DNA of 64,000 bases from Pseudomonas sp. stari2. GTDB taxonomy: Bacteria > Pseudomonadota > Gammaproteobacteria > Pseudomonadales > Pseudomonadaceae. The translations under genes were made by a program, and so were the position numbers. Where the stretch lies: the NCBI RefSeq assembly GCF_040760005.1, contig NZ_CP099760.1, positions 6,108,001-6,172,000 of the forward strand, read 5' to 3'. The notes under the pieces are model-generated. The model was not told where the DNA came from, searched no databases, and saw nothing but the letters and a program-made list of their open reading frames with translations. Positions 45,184-54,813 of this stretch are shown here, piece by piece (position 1 is the stretch's first letter; the number at the start of each line of letters is the position of its first letter).

Positions 45184-46047
45184 TCAGGCCGGCGACATTT
45201 CCTGCGCCAGCCCGAGAAACGCCGCCGGCAACCGGGCGTTCTTGCGCTCCTTGAGGCAGTAGAGATATTCGGGAATCTGCGGCGCATTCTCCAGGGTCAG
45301 CACCCGCAACTGCGGATCGTGCGGTACTTCCTGGCGGGCGATGATGCTGATGCCGATATTGCGCAGCACCGCCTCGCGGATCGACTCGCGGCTGCCGATC
45401 TCCAGCAACGGGCCAAAACCGACCCCGGCGCCGGCCAGCAATTCTTCGGTCAGGCGACGGGTGGTCGAGCCCGGTTCACGCATCAACAGGGTATGCCCGG
45501 CCAGCGCGTTCAGCGTCACATGGTCGTGCGCCGCCAGCGGATGATTGCGATGCACCGCCAGCACCAGCGGATCGCTGCCGAGCACCCGGCGGATCAGCCG
45601 CGCATCGTCGAGCAACTGCGATGACGCCGCGACATCCACTCGATAATCCTCCAGCGCTTCGAGCACCTGCTGTGAATTGCCGATTTCCACCGAGACTTCG
45701 ACCTGCGGCAGACGCTCGCGAAAGGTCTTCACCAGATCGAGGATGTAATACGGCGCCGTGGCGGCGATGCGCAGCGTGCCCTGTACCTGGCCGCTGTTAC
45801 GCAGGAAGAATTCGATATCGGCCTCCTGCTGCAACAGCGCCTTGACCATCGGCAACAGCCGCGCGCCTTCGTCGCTGACACTCAGCCGTCGGCCGCCACG
45901 GTAGAACAGCTCCACCGAATACTGGCTTTCCAGATTACGGATCTGGGTGGTCACGGTCGGTTGACTGAGGCCGAGCTTTTTCGCCGCCAGCGTGATGCTG
46001 CCCAGACGGGCCACCATGTAAAACGCTTTCAGCTCGGCACTCAGCAC
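45184..46047 (-). CDS. LysR family regulator of the aminoethylphosphonate cluster
   Basis: A 287-aa LysR regulator. The N-terminal winged helix-turn-helix is AFYMVARLGSITLAAKKLGLSQPTVTTQIRNLE (two parts, about residues 8-40). A periplasmic-binding-like effector domain follows. The start is GTG; its ribosome-binding site (AGGAAGAGGGA on the minus strand) overlaps the cadA stop region, since only 16 nt separate the genes. It probably activates the downstream phosphonate operon in response to AEP. This is a positional inference. Confidence 0.85.
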   Translation of the reverse strand: MLSAELKAFYMVARLGSITLAAKKLGLSQPTVTTQIRNLESQYSVELFYRGGRRLSVSDEGARLLPMVKALLQQEADIEFFLRNSGQVQGTLRIAATAPYYILDLVKTFRERLPQVEVSVEIGNSQQVLEALEDYRVDVAASSQLLDDARLIRRVLGSDPLVLAVHRNHPLAAHDHVTLNALAGHTLLMREPGSTTRRLTEELLAGAGVGFGPLLEIGSRESIREAVLRNIGISIIARQEVPHDPQLRVLTLENAPQIPEYLYCLKERKNARLPAAFLGLAQEMSPA

Positions 46048-46063
46048 AACCGTCCCTCTTCCT

Positions 46064-48319
46064 CTATTTGCGCAACAGGCGCAAACCGTTGAACACCACC
46101 AGCAGGCTCACGCCCATGTCGGCAAACACCGCCATCCACATGGTGGCGAGCCCGGCGAAGGTTACCCCAAGAAAGATCGCTTTGATCACCAGTGCCAACG
46201 CAATGTTCTGTTTCAGGATGCTGGCCGTGTTGCGGGACAGACTGATGAAGGCCGGAATCTTGCGCAGATCGTCGTCCATCAGGGCGACATCGGCGGTTTC
46301 AATCGCCGTATCGGTACCGGCCGCCGCCATGGCGAAACCGATCTCGGCCCGAGCCAGTGCCGGCGCATCGTTGATGCCGTCGCCGACCATACCGACCCGA
46401 CGGCCCTGTGCGTACAGGTCTTCGATGGCTTGCAGTTTGTCGGTCGGCAACAAGTCGCCCTTGGCCTGATCGATCCCGACCTGCGCCGCAATCGCCTGCG
46501 CGGTGTGAACGTTGTCGCCGGTGAGCATCAGGGTTTTCACGCCCAGATCGTGCAATTGGCGGATCGCCTCGCGACTGGTTTCCTTGACGGTGTCGGCCAC
46601 GGCGAACAGCGCCAGCGGGCCGGAGCTGTCGAGCAGCAACACCACGGACTTGCCCTGCTTCTCCAGAGCGAACAGCTTTTCTTCCAGTTGCGGCGAGCAC
46701 AGGCCCAGTTCTTCCACCAGTCGGTGATTGCCCAAATGGTAGGCCTGACCGTTGACCTCACCTTTCACACCGCGCCCGGCCAACGCTTCGAAGTTATCCA
46801 CAACCAGCGGCGCGAAACCTTTATCCACAGCGGCATTGGCGATGGCCAGCGACACCGGGTGATCGGAGCGCCCGGCCAGCGCGGCGGCAATCGCCGGAGC
46901 CGTGCCGTCGGCAGTCGGGTCGAGGGACAGGTAATCGGTCTGCACCGGTTTGCCGTGGGTGATGGTGCCGGTCTTGTCGAGGGCCAGATAGTCAAGCTTG
47001 AAACCGCCCTCCAGGTACACGCCGCCCTTCACCAGAATGCCTTTGCGCGCCGCCGCCGCGAGGCCGCTGACGATGGTCACCGGGGTGGAAATCACCAGTG
47101 CACACGGGCACGCGACCACCAGCAGCACCAGCGCGCGGTAGATCCAGTCGAACCACGCGCCCCCCATGAACAGCGGCGGGATGATCGCCACGGCCAGGGC
47201 CAGAACGAAGACCACCGGGGTGTAGATCTTCGAGAACTGATCGACGAAGCGCTGGGTCGGCGCACGTGCGCCTTGCGCCTGTTCCACGGCGTGGATGATC
47301 CGCGCCAGGGTGGAATTGTTTGCCGCTGCGGTCACTGTGTATTCCAGCGAACCGGCCTGGTTGATGGTGCCCGCGAAAACTTTGTCGCCGACGGTTTTCT
47401 CAACCGGCAGGCTTTCACCGGTGATCGGTGCCTGATCGATGGTCGAACTGCCGCTGACGACTTCACCGTCCAGCGCGATGCGCTCGCCGGGTTTCACTCG
47501 CACGCGGGCGCCGAGATCGATGCTTTTGACGTCCAGTTCGACCCAGTTGCCGTCCGCCTGCAACACCGTCGCCTGCTCCGGCGTCATCTGCATCAAACCG
47601 CTGATGGCGTTGCGTGCGCGATCCAGCGAGCGCGCTTCGATCAGCTCGGCCACGGTAAAGAGGAACATCACCATCGCCGCTTCCGGCCACTGGCCGATCA
47701 ACACGGCGCCAGTCACGGCGATACTCATCAGGGCGTTGATGTTGAGGTTGCGGTTCTTCAGGGCGATCCAGCCCTTCTTGTAAGTGGTGAGGCCGCCGCT
47801 GAGGATCGAGATCAGCGCGATGATCGCCACCACCCAGGTCGGCGCGGCGCTGGTGAAGTGGATCACTTCGGCGGCGAGCGCACCGACGCCGGACAGCGCC
47901 AGTGGCCACCAGTGTTTTTTCACCGGGGCGGCGGCCGGGGAATCAACGCCGGCCTCCAGCGGCTCGGCCTGCATGCCGAGGGATTTGATCGCGTCGATGA
48001 TCGGCGCGGTGTCCGGCAGATTATGGGTCACGCCGAGCACGCGATTGATCAGGTTGAATTCCAGCTGCTGGATCCCGGCCAGTTTGCCGAGCTTGTTCTG
48101 GATCAGTGTCTGCTCCGTCGGGCAGTCCATTGCTTCGATGCGGAAACTGCTCAAGCGGGCGTCGGCGCTTTTCGCCTCGCTCAGTTGAATCAGCGACGGG
48201 GCCGCGGCTTTTGATGCACAGCAGGCATCAGCACCGTGGTCATGTTTATGCACAGGCTGCAATTTGTGGCTGTGATCGTGTCCCGCGTGGGATTTGTGGG
48301 TGTGCTGGGAATCGCTCAT
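46064..48319 (-). CDS. cadA: Heavy-metal P-type ATPase CadA (Cd/Zn/Pb export)
   Basis: A 751-aa P1B-type ATPase. The N-terminus is His-rich (HTHKSHAGHDHSH, HKHDHG) with CC. An HMA domain follows with MDCPTEQTLIQNKL (about residues 63-76). Membrane spans bracket the ion site VACPCALVIST (CPC). The phosphorylation motif is DKTGTITHG, the ATP-binding HP motif is in GRSDHPVSLA, and the hinge is GDGINDAPALA. The CPC plus His tail suits Zn, Cd and Pb. It is divergent from cadR and expressed from a MerR-type promoter. Confidence 0.93.
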   Translation of the reverse strand: MSDSQHTHKSHAGHDHSHKLQPVHKHDHGADACCASKAAAPSLIQLSEAKSADARLSSFRIEAMDCPTEQTLIQNKLGKLAGIQQLEFNLINRVLGVTHNLPDTAPIIDAIKSLGMQAEPLEAGVDSPAAAPVKKHWWPLALSGVGALAAEVIHFTSAAPTWVVAIIALISILSGGLTTYKKGWIALKNRNLNINALMSIAVTGAVLIGQWPEAAMVMFLFTVAELIEARSLDRARNAISGLMQMTPEQATVLQADGNWVELDVKSIDLGARVRVKPGERIALDGEVVSGSSTIDQAPITGESLPVEKTVGDKVFAGTINQAGSLEYTVTAAANNSTLARIIHAVEQAQGARAPTQRFVDQFSKIYTPVVFVLALAVAIIPPLFMGGAWFDWIYRALVLLVVACPCALVISTPVTIVSGLAAAARKGILVKGGVYLEGGFKLDYLALDKTGTITHGKPVQTDYLSLDPTADGTAPAIAAALAGRSDHPVSLAIANAAVDKGFAPLVVDNFEALAGRGVKGEVNGQAYHLGNHRLVEELGLCSPQLEEKLFALEKQGKSVVLLLDSSGPLALFAVADTVKETSREAIRQLHDLGVKTLMLTGDNVHTAQAIAAQVGIDQAKGDLLPTDKLQAIEDLYAQGRRVGMVGDGINDAPALARAEIGFAMAAAGTDTAIETADVALMDDDLRKIPAFISLSRNTASILKQNIALALVIKAIFLGVTFAGLATMWMAVFADMGVSLLVVFNGLRLLRK

Positions 48320-48349
48320 TGGTCGCGTCCATGAAGGTGCCTGTTGCCA

Positions 48350-48380
48350 AGTAAAGACCCTGTAGCCACTATAGGGTCAA
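48350..48380 (-). promoter_or_regulatory. MerR/CadR-type promoter-operator of cadA
   Basis: On the minus strand, TTGACC (48375-48380) and TTTACT (48350-48355) are separated by 19 nt, the long spacer that MerR-family activators untwist. A dyad GACCCT-N11-AGGGTC (48356-48378) fills the spacer. This is the hallmark of a metal-inducible promoter; cadR is transcribed the other way from overlapping sequence. Confidence 0.88.
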
Positions 48381-48403
48381 GCACCCTTTTGGAGATTGCC
48401 GTC

Positions 48404-48853
48404 ATGAAGATCGGAGAACTGGCGAAACAGACCGATTGCGCCGTGGAAACCATCCGCTACTACGAGCGTGAAAACCTGCTGCCGGAGCCGGCCCGCAGCG
48501 ACGGCAACTACCGCGTCTACACCCAGGCCCACGCCGAGCGCCTGACCTTCATCCGCAACTGTCGCACCCTCGACATGACCCTCGAAGAAATCCGCAGCCT
48601 GCTCGCCTTGCGCGACAGTCCGCAGGATCAGTGCGAAAGCGTGAACGCACTGATCGACGAGCACATCCAGCACGTCAAGGCGCGGATCGACGGGTTGTTG
48701 GCGTTGCAGACGCAACTGCTCGACCTGCGCCAGCGTTGTGGCGAAGGACCAGAGGCGGATCAATGCGGGATCCTGCAGCGGCTGGAGGTGAGTGGCGGGG
48801 TTGTGGCGGCGGAGGTTGAGCATTCGCATGTGGGCCGCAGCCACGGCCATTAA
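48404..48853 (+). CDS. cadR: Cd(II)/Pb(II)-responsive MerR regulator CadR
   Basis: A 149-aa MerR family activator. The N-terminal helix-turn-helix and wing are MKIGELAKQTDCAVETIRYY and the following NLLPEPARSDGNYRVY. Metal-site cysteines are Cys77, Cys112 and Cys121, like the CadR/PbrR set. The C-terminus ends in a His-rich tail (HSHVGRSHGH) also seen in CadR. The frame is open 20 codons upstream but would cover the operator; the ATG at 48404 is right. It activates cadA from the divergent operator. Confidence 0.92.
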   Translation: MKIGELAKQTDCAVETIRYYERENLLPEPARSDGNYRVYTQAHAERLTFIRNCRTLDMTLEEIRSLLALRDSPQDQCESVNALIDEHIQHVKARIDGLLALQTQLLDLRQRCGEGPEADQCGILQRLEVSGGVVAAEVEHSHVGRSHGH

Positions 48854-48870
48854 GAACGCCAGAAACAACT

Positions 48871-48892
48871 GAGGGAGCCATTTGGCTCCCTC
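48871..48892. terminator. Hairpin between cadR and thyA, probable terminator
   Basis: A 9-bp stem has arms GAGGGAGCC (48871-48879) and GGCTCCCTC (48884-48892) with an ATTT loop, in the 48-nt gap between convergent genes. The 3' tail is only weakly T-rich. Confidence 0.6.
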
Positions 48893-48901
48893 GGTGTTTG
48901 A

Positions 48902-49873
48902 TCAGACCGCCATCGGCGCGGTCATCGGCGCATGGTGCTCATAACCTTCCAGCGAGAAGTCGCCTGGCTCCACCAGTTCCAGCCACTCCGGCTGGTAAAT
49001 ACCCGTCTTGGCAAACTCCGGCACACGATCCGAAATCTTCAGTTTCGGCATGGCGAACGGCTCGCGCTTGAGCTGTTCGTTGAGCATGTCCAGATGGTTT
49101 TCGTAGACGTGGGCGTCACCGATGAAATAGGTGAACCAGCGCGGCGTGTAGCCGGTCAGGCGACCGATCAGGCTCAGCAGCGCGGCGCCTTCGGTGAGGT
49201 TGAACGGCGTGCCCAGACCCAGGTCGTTGGAACGGATGTAGAGCGTCAAAGAGATCTCTTTGGTCTCGACATTCGGGTGGAACTGGTACAGCAGATGGCA
49301 CGGCGGCAGGGCCATTTCATCGAGCTGGGCGCAGTTCCAGCCGTGGAACAGGATACGCCGGCTGCCCGGGTCCTTGATGATCGTGTCGACGCACTGGCGC
49401 ACCTGATCGATGGCTTTGTACAGCACCACGTAGGCCTGGCCGTCTTCTTCGCCCTGGGCAATCTGCTTGTAGCCGTTGCTCAGGGTTTGTTCGATGGCGG
49501 CGCTGTTGCTCAGCGGGATCTGCTTGTACGCCGGCCATTTGCGCCATTGCACACCGTAGATTTCGCCGAGGTCGTCTTCGCCCTGGCGGAACGGGTTGGC
49601 CAGCCACTGGGCGTTTTCATTGGCGTTCTGATCCCAGACCTTGCAGCCCAGCGCACGGAATTCGGCGGCGTTGTTCACGCCACGCAGAAAGCCGCACATT
49701 TCGCCGATGGCCGATTTGAAGGCCATCTTGCGGGTGGTGATCGCCGGGAAACCTTCCTGCAGATCGAAGCGCAGCATCGCGCCCGGAAAGCTGATGGTGT
49801 TCACGCCGGTACGGTTGGCCTGTTTGGTACCGTTGTTGATGACGTGCGACACCAGATCGAGATATTGCTTCAT
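48902..49873 (-). CDS. thyA: Thymidylate synthase ThyA
   Basis: A 323-aa enzyme methylating dUMP to dTMP with methylene-tetrahydrofolate. The catalytic Cys is in [12 protein letters not shown]. Other marks are the Arg-rich [11 protein letters not shown] (phosphate binding), [13 protein letters not shown] and [13 protein letters not shown]. At 323 aa it is longer than the 264-aa E. coli enzyme; the extra residues are a central insertion (about 80-160), as in a known long ThyA form. It starts 50 nt after lgt. Confidence 0.95.
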   Translation of the reverse strand: MKQYLDLVSHVINNGTKQANRTGVNTISFPGAMLRFDLQEGFPAITTRKMAFKSAIGEMCGFLRGVNNAAEFRALGCKVWDQNANENAQWLANPFRQGEDDLGEIYGVQWRKWPAYKQIPLSNSAAIEQTLSNGYKQIAQGEEDGQAYVVLYKAIDQVRQCVDTIIKDPGSRRILFHGWNCAQLDEMALPPCHLLYQFHPNVETKEISLTLYIRSNDLGLGTPFNLTEGAALLSLIGRLTGYTPRWFTYFIGDAHVYENHLDMLNEQLKREPFAMPKLKISDRVPEFAKTGIYQPEWLELVEPGDFSLEGYEHHAPMTAPMAV

Positions 49874-49923
49874 GAGTTACCTGTGTCCTTGAGCCCCGGC
49901 CAGCTGCGCCGGGGTTCGAATAT

Positions 49924-50739
49924 TTAAGCTGTCGGTGCAACCGGCGCCGACGGGGCACGGCGGTAGGCCAGCCAGATCAGGAACAGCCCGCCGATGATCA
50001 TCGGTACGCAGAGGATCTGACCCATGGTCAGCCAGTTCCAGGCCAGGTAGCCCAGTTGCGCATCCGGCACGCGGACGAATTCGACGATGAAACGGAAGAT
50101 GCCATAGAACAGCGCGAACATGCCCGAGACCGCCATGGTTGGTCGCGGCTTGCGCGAGAACAGCCAGAGGATCAGGAACAGCGCGACGCCTTCCAGTGCG
50201 AACTGATACAGCTGCGACGGGTGGCGCGGCAGTTGCGCCGGGTCGCTGAACGGCGGGAACACCATGGCCCATGGCACATCGGTGGCCTTGCCCCACAGCT
50301 CGGCGTTGATGAAGTTGCCGATACGTCCGGCGCCCAGACCGATCGGCACCATCGGTGCCACGAAGTCCATCAGCTGGAAGAACGACTTGCCGTTACGCTT
50401 GCCGAACCACAAAGCCGCCAGCATCACGCCGATGAAGCCGCCGTGGAACGACATGCCGCCCTTCCACACCTCGAAAATCAGCGTCGGGTTGGCGATGTAG
50501 GCGCTCAGATCGTAGAACAGCACATAGCCCAGTCGCCCGCCGACAATCACGCCCATCGAGAGCCAGAACACCAGATCGGAGAGTTTCTCCTTGGTCCAGG
50601 TCGGGTCAAAACGGTTGAGCCGGCGCGACGCCAGCAGCCACGCACCGCCGATGCCGACCAGATACATCAGGCCGTACCAATGGATTTTCAGCGGACCGAT
50701 GGCCAAGGCCACCGGGTCGATCTGCGGGTAAGGCAGCAT
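49924..50739 (-). CDS. lgt: Prolipoprotein diacylglyceryl transferase Lgt
   Basis: A 271-aa inner-membrane enzyme transferring diacylglycerol from phosphatidylglycerol to lipobox Cys. It has about seven membrane spans, and the Lgt signature [24 protein letters not shown] (about residues 137-160) contains the essential Arg/Asn/Glu. N-terminal [10 protein letters not shown] holds the conserved HGL-like Tyr. It lies 96 nt downstream of the TauE/SafE gene and upstream of thyA on the same strand. Confidence 0.95.
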   Translation of the reverse strand: MLPYPQIDPVALAIGPLKIHWYGLMYLVGIGGAWLLASRRLNRFDPTWTKEKLSDLVFWLSMGVIVGGRLGYVLFYDLSAYIANPTLIFEVWKGGMSFHGGFIGVMLAALWFGKRNGKSFFQLMDFVAPMVPIGLGAGRIGNFINAELWGKATDVPWAMVFPPFSDPAQLPRHPSQLYQFALEGVALFLILWLFSRKPRPTMAVSGMFALFYGIFRFIVEFVRVPDAQLGYLAWNWLTMGQILCVPMIIGGLFLIWLAYRRAPSAPVAPTA

Positions 50740-50835
50740 TGCGACTCCTCGTTAGAGTTCAAATCTTCAAAATTCCCGGGCGACGCTGCCACCTCAGGAT
50801 TAAGCCAGGATTGTGGCCTGCTCGGAACAGACGCC

Positions 50836-51618
50836 TCAGAACAGAAAGCTCAGCCCCACGCAGAACAGCAAAGCGGCGAACAGCCGTTTCAGCAACTTCG
50901 GCGACAACTTGTGCGCCAGCCGCGCGCCGAGACGGGCGAACACCATGCTGGTCAGCGCAATGCCCAGCAGCGCCGGCAAATACACAAACCCGAGACTATG
51001 GGCCGGCAGCAACGGATCATGCCAGCCCAGAATCATGAAACTTATTGCACTTGCCACGGCGATCGGTAGGCCACAGGCCGACGAAGTCGCCACGGCCTGC
51101 TGCATCGGCACGCTGCGCCAGGTCAGGAACGGCACGGTCAACGAGCCGCCGCCAATCCCGAAAATCGCCGAGGCCCAGCCGATCACACTGCCGGCCACGG
51201 TCAGACCGAATTTGCCGGGCACCGTTCGGCTGGCCTTGGGTTTGACGTCCAGCGCCAGTTGCGCCGCGATCACCAGGGCGAACACACCGATGATTTTTTG
51301 CAAGTTGGGCCCGGAGATCGCTTCGGCAGTCAGCGCCCCGAAACCGGCACCGAGCAGGATCCCGACGGTCATCCAGGCGAAAATCGGCCAGCGCACCGCC
51401 CCGCGTCGATGATGTTCACGCACGGCGTTGACCGAGGTGAAGATGATCGTCGCCAGCGATGTGCCGACGGCCAGGTGGGTCAGGATCGACTGATCGAAGC
51501 CCTGCAAGGTGAAACTGAACACCAGCACCGGAACGATGATGATCCCACCGCCAACCCCGAACAGCCCGGCCAGCACGCCTGCACAGGCACCCAGTGCCAG
51601 ATAGAGCAGAAATTCCAT
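50836..51618 (-). CDS. TauE/SafE family membrane permease
   Basis: A 260-aa membrane protein with about eight spans and a duplicated motif: AGLFGVGGGIIIVPVLV (about residues 17-33) and SAIFGIGGGSLTVPFL (about 151-166). This is the hallmark of TauE/SafE transporters, which export sulfite or organosulfur anions. The substrate here is unknown. The open frame extends 40 codons upstream; ATG at 51618 is preferred as it starts at the first membrane span. It precedes lgt-thyA. Confidence 0.88.
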   Translation of the reverse strand: MEFLLYLALGACAGVLAGLFGVGGGIIIVPVLVFSFTLQGFDQSILTHLAVGTSLATIIFTSVNAVREHHRRGAVRWPIFAWMTVGILLGAGFGALTAEAISGPNLQKIIGVFALVIAAQLALDVKPKASRTVPGKFGLTVAGSVIGWASAIFGIGGGSLTVPFLTWRSVPMQQAVATSSACGLPIAVASAISFMILGWHDPLLPAHSLGFVYLPALLGIALTSMVFARLGARLAHKLSPKLLKRLFAALLFCVGLSFLF

Positions 51619-51748
51619 GACTGCCTCCAGAGGCGCATCCCAAAACCGGAGCGGCATGGTAACGGATGCATGGCCTTCGGCTCCACTGGCGATGGATGCA
51701 CGGACGATGTCTGCGTAGAGTGGGCAAAAAACACACAAGGACTACCTT

Positions 51749-52495
51749 ATGTGCCTGATCGTTTTCGCCTGGCGGCCGGGGCATGCCCAGCCGCTGATCG
51801 TCGCGGCCAACCGTGACGAATTCTACGCCCGGCCCAGCCTGCCGCTGGCCCAATGGCCCGAGTCGCCGCAGGTTCATGCCGGACGGGATCTGGAGGCCGG
51901 CGGCACCTGGCTCGGCCTCGGCGCCAACGGCCGCTTTGCCGCGCTGACCAACATCCGCGATCCGCATCAGCCTCCGGCCCGGCGTTCCCGGGGTGAACTG
52001 GTGGCGGGATTTCTGACCGGAAACCTGTCGATCGATGACTATCTGTCCGACGTTGTCGCCCGCTCGCCGGAGTATGCCGGGTTCAATCTGCTGCTGGGCA
52101 ACGCCAACGAGCTGTGGCATTTCAACGCGCGGTCTTCGGAACCGGTGATCTTGCAGCCGGGCCTCTACGGGCTTTCAAATGCCGGACTCGATACGCCGTG
52201 GCCAAAACTGCTCAAGGCCAAGGCGGCATTGAGTGCGGTGCTGGATGATCCGCAACCCGAGCAATTGCTCGCGCTGCTGGGGGATGCGCAGACCGCGCCG
52301 TTTGCCGAACTGCCGGACACCGGCGTGGGCCTGGCAACCGAGTCGTTGCTGTCGAGTGTGTTTATTGCCAGCCAGAGCTACGGAACGCGGGCGAGTACGG
52401 CGCTGATCGTGCAGGCGGACGGGACGCGGCGGATGGTGGAACGTAGTTTCGGGCCGTACGGCGGGCATCTGGGGGAAGTGGAGATCAACCTTTGA
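51749..52495 (+). CDS. NRDE family protein (TANGO2-like)
   Basis: A 248-aa protein of the NRDE family (PF05742), named for the N-terminal NRDE motif seen here in LIVAANRDEFYARPSLPLAQW (about residues 14-34). It begins MCLIVFAW, so Cys2 becomes N-terminal after Met removal, as in Ntn-hydrolase-like relatives. TANGO2 homologs are linked to heme or lipid handling; the bacterial function is unclear. It is a lone plus-strand gene inserted between ptsP and the TauE-lgt-thyA block. Confidence 0.85.
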   Translation: MCLIVFAWRPGHAQPLIVAANRDEFYARPSLPLAQWPESPQVHAGRDLEAGGTWLGLGANGRFAALTNIRDPHQPPARRSRGELVAGFLTGNLSIDDYLSDVVARSPEYAGFNLLLGNANELWHFNARSSEPVILQPGLYGLSNAGLDTPWPKLLKAKAALSAVLDDPQPEQLLALLGDAQTAPFAELPDTGVGLATESLLSSVFIASQSYGTRASTALIVQADGTRRMVERSFGPYGGHLGEVEINL

Positions 52496-52523
52496 AGATC
52501 GCAGCCCGAAGGCTGCGATCTTC
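52494..52523. terminator. Bidirectional hairpin between NRDE gene and ptsP
   Basis: A perfect 13-bp stem has arms GAAGATCGCAGCC (52494-52506) and GGCTGCGATCTTC (52511-52523) with a CGAA loop. It overlaps the NRDE gene stop and ends 3 nt before the ptsP stop. Similar GATCGCAGCC palindromes are frequent between convergent genes in P. fluorescens; one relative is at 22826. Confidence 0.75.
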
Positions 52524-52526
52524 TGT

Positions 52527-54791
52527 TCAGAGCGGTTTGACCATCCGCGATAAACCGAGACTCTTCAGCGCCAGTTGCAGCGAGCTGTGGATAACTTGCG
52601 GGTTATCGATCGTCATCAGTTCCGCCAGCAGATCCTTCGCCTTGCTCAGATTGATCTGACGCAGCATCCACTTCACCTTCGGCAAGTTGGTGGCGTTCAT
52701 CGACAGGCTGTCGAAGCCCATCGCCATCAACAGCACCGCCGCCGCCGGGTCACCGGCCATCTCGCCGCAGATGCTCACCGGTTTGCCTTCGGCATGGGCG
52801 TCGCGCACGACGATCTGCAAGGCTTGCAGCACCGCCGGGTGCAGATAGTCGTAGAGATCGGCCACGCGCGGGTTGTTGCGGTCCACGGCCAGCAGATACT
52901 GGGTCAGGTCGTTGGAACCCACCGACAGGAAGTCCACCATCCGCGCCAGTTCCCTGGTCTGGTAGACCGCCGCCGGAATCTCGATCATCACGCCCACCGG
53001 CGGCATCGGCACATCGGTGCCTTCGTCGCGCACTTCGCCCCAGGCCCGGTGGATCAGGTGCAACGCTTCTTCGAGCTCATGGATGCCGGAGATCATCGGC
53101 AACAGGATCCGCAGGTTGTTCAGGCCTTCGCTGGCCTTGAGCATCGCACGGGTCTGCACCAGGAAGATTTCCGGGTGGTCGAGGGTGACGCGGATCCCGC
53201 GCCAGCCAAGGAACGGGTTGTCTTCCTTGATCGGGAAGTACGACAGCGCCTTGTCACCGCCGATGTCCAGCGTACGCATGGTCACCGGTTGCGGGTGGAA
53301 CGCGGCGAGCTGTTCGCGGTAGATCGCCAGTTGTTCCTTTTCGCTCGGGAACCGCTGGTTGATCATGAACGGCACTTCGGTCCGATACAGACCGACACCC
53401 TCGGCACCGCGTTTCTGCGCCCGCGCCACGTCCGCCAGCAGGCCGGTGTTGACCCACAGCGGCATGCGGTGACCGTCGAGTGTCACACACGGCAAGTCAC
53501 GCAGGGTATCGAGGCCCAGCGCCAATTGCTTCTCTTCTTCCACCACGTCGGCGAATTGCTTGATCAGCACTTCGCTCGGGTTGGTGTAGATTTCGCCCTT
53601 GATCCCGTCGACGATCATCGGGATGCCATCGACCTTGGCGTACGGCAAGTCGACTACACCCATCACCGTCGGAATACCCATGGCCCGGGCCAGGATCGCG
53701 ACGTGGGAGTTACCCGAACCCAGTACCGAGACCAACCCCACCAGCTTGCCTTCCGGCACTTCACCGAGCTGGGTGGCGGTCAGCTCTTCACTGACCAGGA
53801 TGGTGTTGTCGGGGAAAACCATGTTGGTCGTGCGGTCTTCCTGCAGGTAGGCCAGCAGACGGCGACCGAGGTCACGCACATCCGACGCCCGCTCACGCAG
53901 GTATTCATCGTCCATCAATTCGAAACGGTTGACGTGGTCGGTCACCACCTGACGCAGCGCGCCCTGGGCCCACTGACCCGTCTTGATCACGGTTTTGACT
54001 TCGTTACCGAGAGACGCGTCGTCGAGCATCATCTGGTACACGTCGAACAACGCGCGTTCTTCGGGACGCAACTGGGTGGCCAGTTTGGTCGACAGGTTGC
54101 GCATGTCGGCGCGCACGCCTTCAAGCGCCTTCTTGAACAGTTTTATTTCGGCATCGATGTCGTCGACAGACTTGTCTGGCACGACATCGAGGTCGGCCGG
54201 CGGCAGCATGACCACCGCCGTACCGACCGCCGCACCCGGCGAACCCGGCACACCGACGAACTTGGCTTCCTGGATGCCCTTGCCCTGACGGCCCAGACCT
54301 CGGATCGACCCGGTGGCCTCGGCGTGAGCGATTACGCCGGCGAGCTGCGCGCTCATGGTCACGAGGAAGGCCTCTTCACCTTCATCGAACTGGCGGCGTT
54401 CTTTCTGCTGGATGACCAACACGCCGACGACGCGGCGGTGGTGAATGATCGGCGCCCCGAGGAACGAGGCGTAGCGCTCCTCGCCGGTTTCGGCGAAGTA
54501 GCGATAGCGCGGGTGATCCGCGGCATTTTCGAGGTTCAGGGGTTCTTCACGCGTGCCGACCAGGCCGACCAGACCTTCGTTGGGTGCCATGCTGACTTTG
54601 CCGATCGAGCGCTTGTTCAAGCCCTCGGTGGCCATCAGGACGAAGCGGTTGGTCTCGGGATCAAGCAAGTAGACCGAGCAGACCTGGCTGCCCATGGCCT
54701 CTTTGACGCGCAACACAATAATCCCCAACGCCGCCTTGAGATCCTTGGCGGAGTTAACTTCCTGGACGATCTTGCGCAGCGTATTGAGCAT
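52527..54791 (-). CDS. ptsP: Phosphoenolpyruvate-protein phosphotransferase PtsP (EI-Ntr)
   Basis: A 754-aa enzyme starting the nitrogen PTS relay. A GAF domain lies at about residues 20-165, then the enzyme I N-terminal domain from about 175. The phospho-His is in VLGSGNSHVAILARAMGIP (about 360). The PEP-binding TIM barrel follows (RTEVPFMINQRFPSEKEQ, LRILLPMISGIHELEEAL, VGSNDLTQYLLAVDRNN, CGEMAGD). It signals nitrogen/carbon status through NPr and EIIA-Ntr. It lies 22 nt downstream of rppH, as in many proteobacteria. Confidence 0.96.
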   Translation of the reverse strand: MLNTLRKIVQEVNSAKDLKAALGIIVLRVKEAMGSQVCSVYLLDPETNRFVLMATEGLNKRSIGKVSMAPNEGLVGLVGTREEPLNLENAADHPRYRYFAETGEERYASFLGAPIIHHRRVVGVLVIQQKERRQFDEGEEAFLVTMSAQLAGVIAHAEATGSIRGLGRQGKGIQEAKFVGVPGSPGAAVGTAVVMLPPADLDVVPDKSVDDIDAEIKLFKKALEGVRADMRNLSTKLATQLRPEERALFDVYQMMLDDASLGNEVKTVIKTGQWAQGALRQVVTDHVNRFELMDDEYLRERASDVRDLGRRLLAYLQEDRTTNMVFPDNTILVSEELTATQLGEVPEGKLVGLVSVLGSGNSHVAILARAMGIPTVMGVVDLPYAKVDGIPMIVDGIKGEIYTNPSEVLIKQFADVVEEEKQLALGLDTLRDLPCVTLDGHRMPLWVNTGLLADVARAQKRGAEGVGLYRTEVPFMINQRFPSEKEQLAIYREQLAAFHPQPVTMRTLDIGGDKALSYFPIKEDNPFLGWRGIRVTLDHPEIFLVQTRAMLKASEGLNNLRILLPMISGIHELEEALHLIHRAWGEVRDEGTDVPMPPVGVMIEIPAAVYQTRELARMVDFLSVGSNDLTQYLLAVDRNNPRVADLYDYLHPAVLQALQIVVRDAHAEGKPVSICGEMAGDPAAAVLLMAMGFDSLSMNATNLPKVKWMLRQINLSKAKDLLAELMTIDNPQVIHSSLQLALKSLGLSRMVKPL

Positions 54792-54813
54792 GGCTCGGGG
54801 TCGAACTCCGTCG

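Noticed and set aside
46430..48214. 594-aa antisense open frame opposite cadA
   Set aside because: It mirrors the codon-position bias of cadA and shows no motif. cadA has all P-type ATPase signatures.
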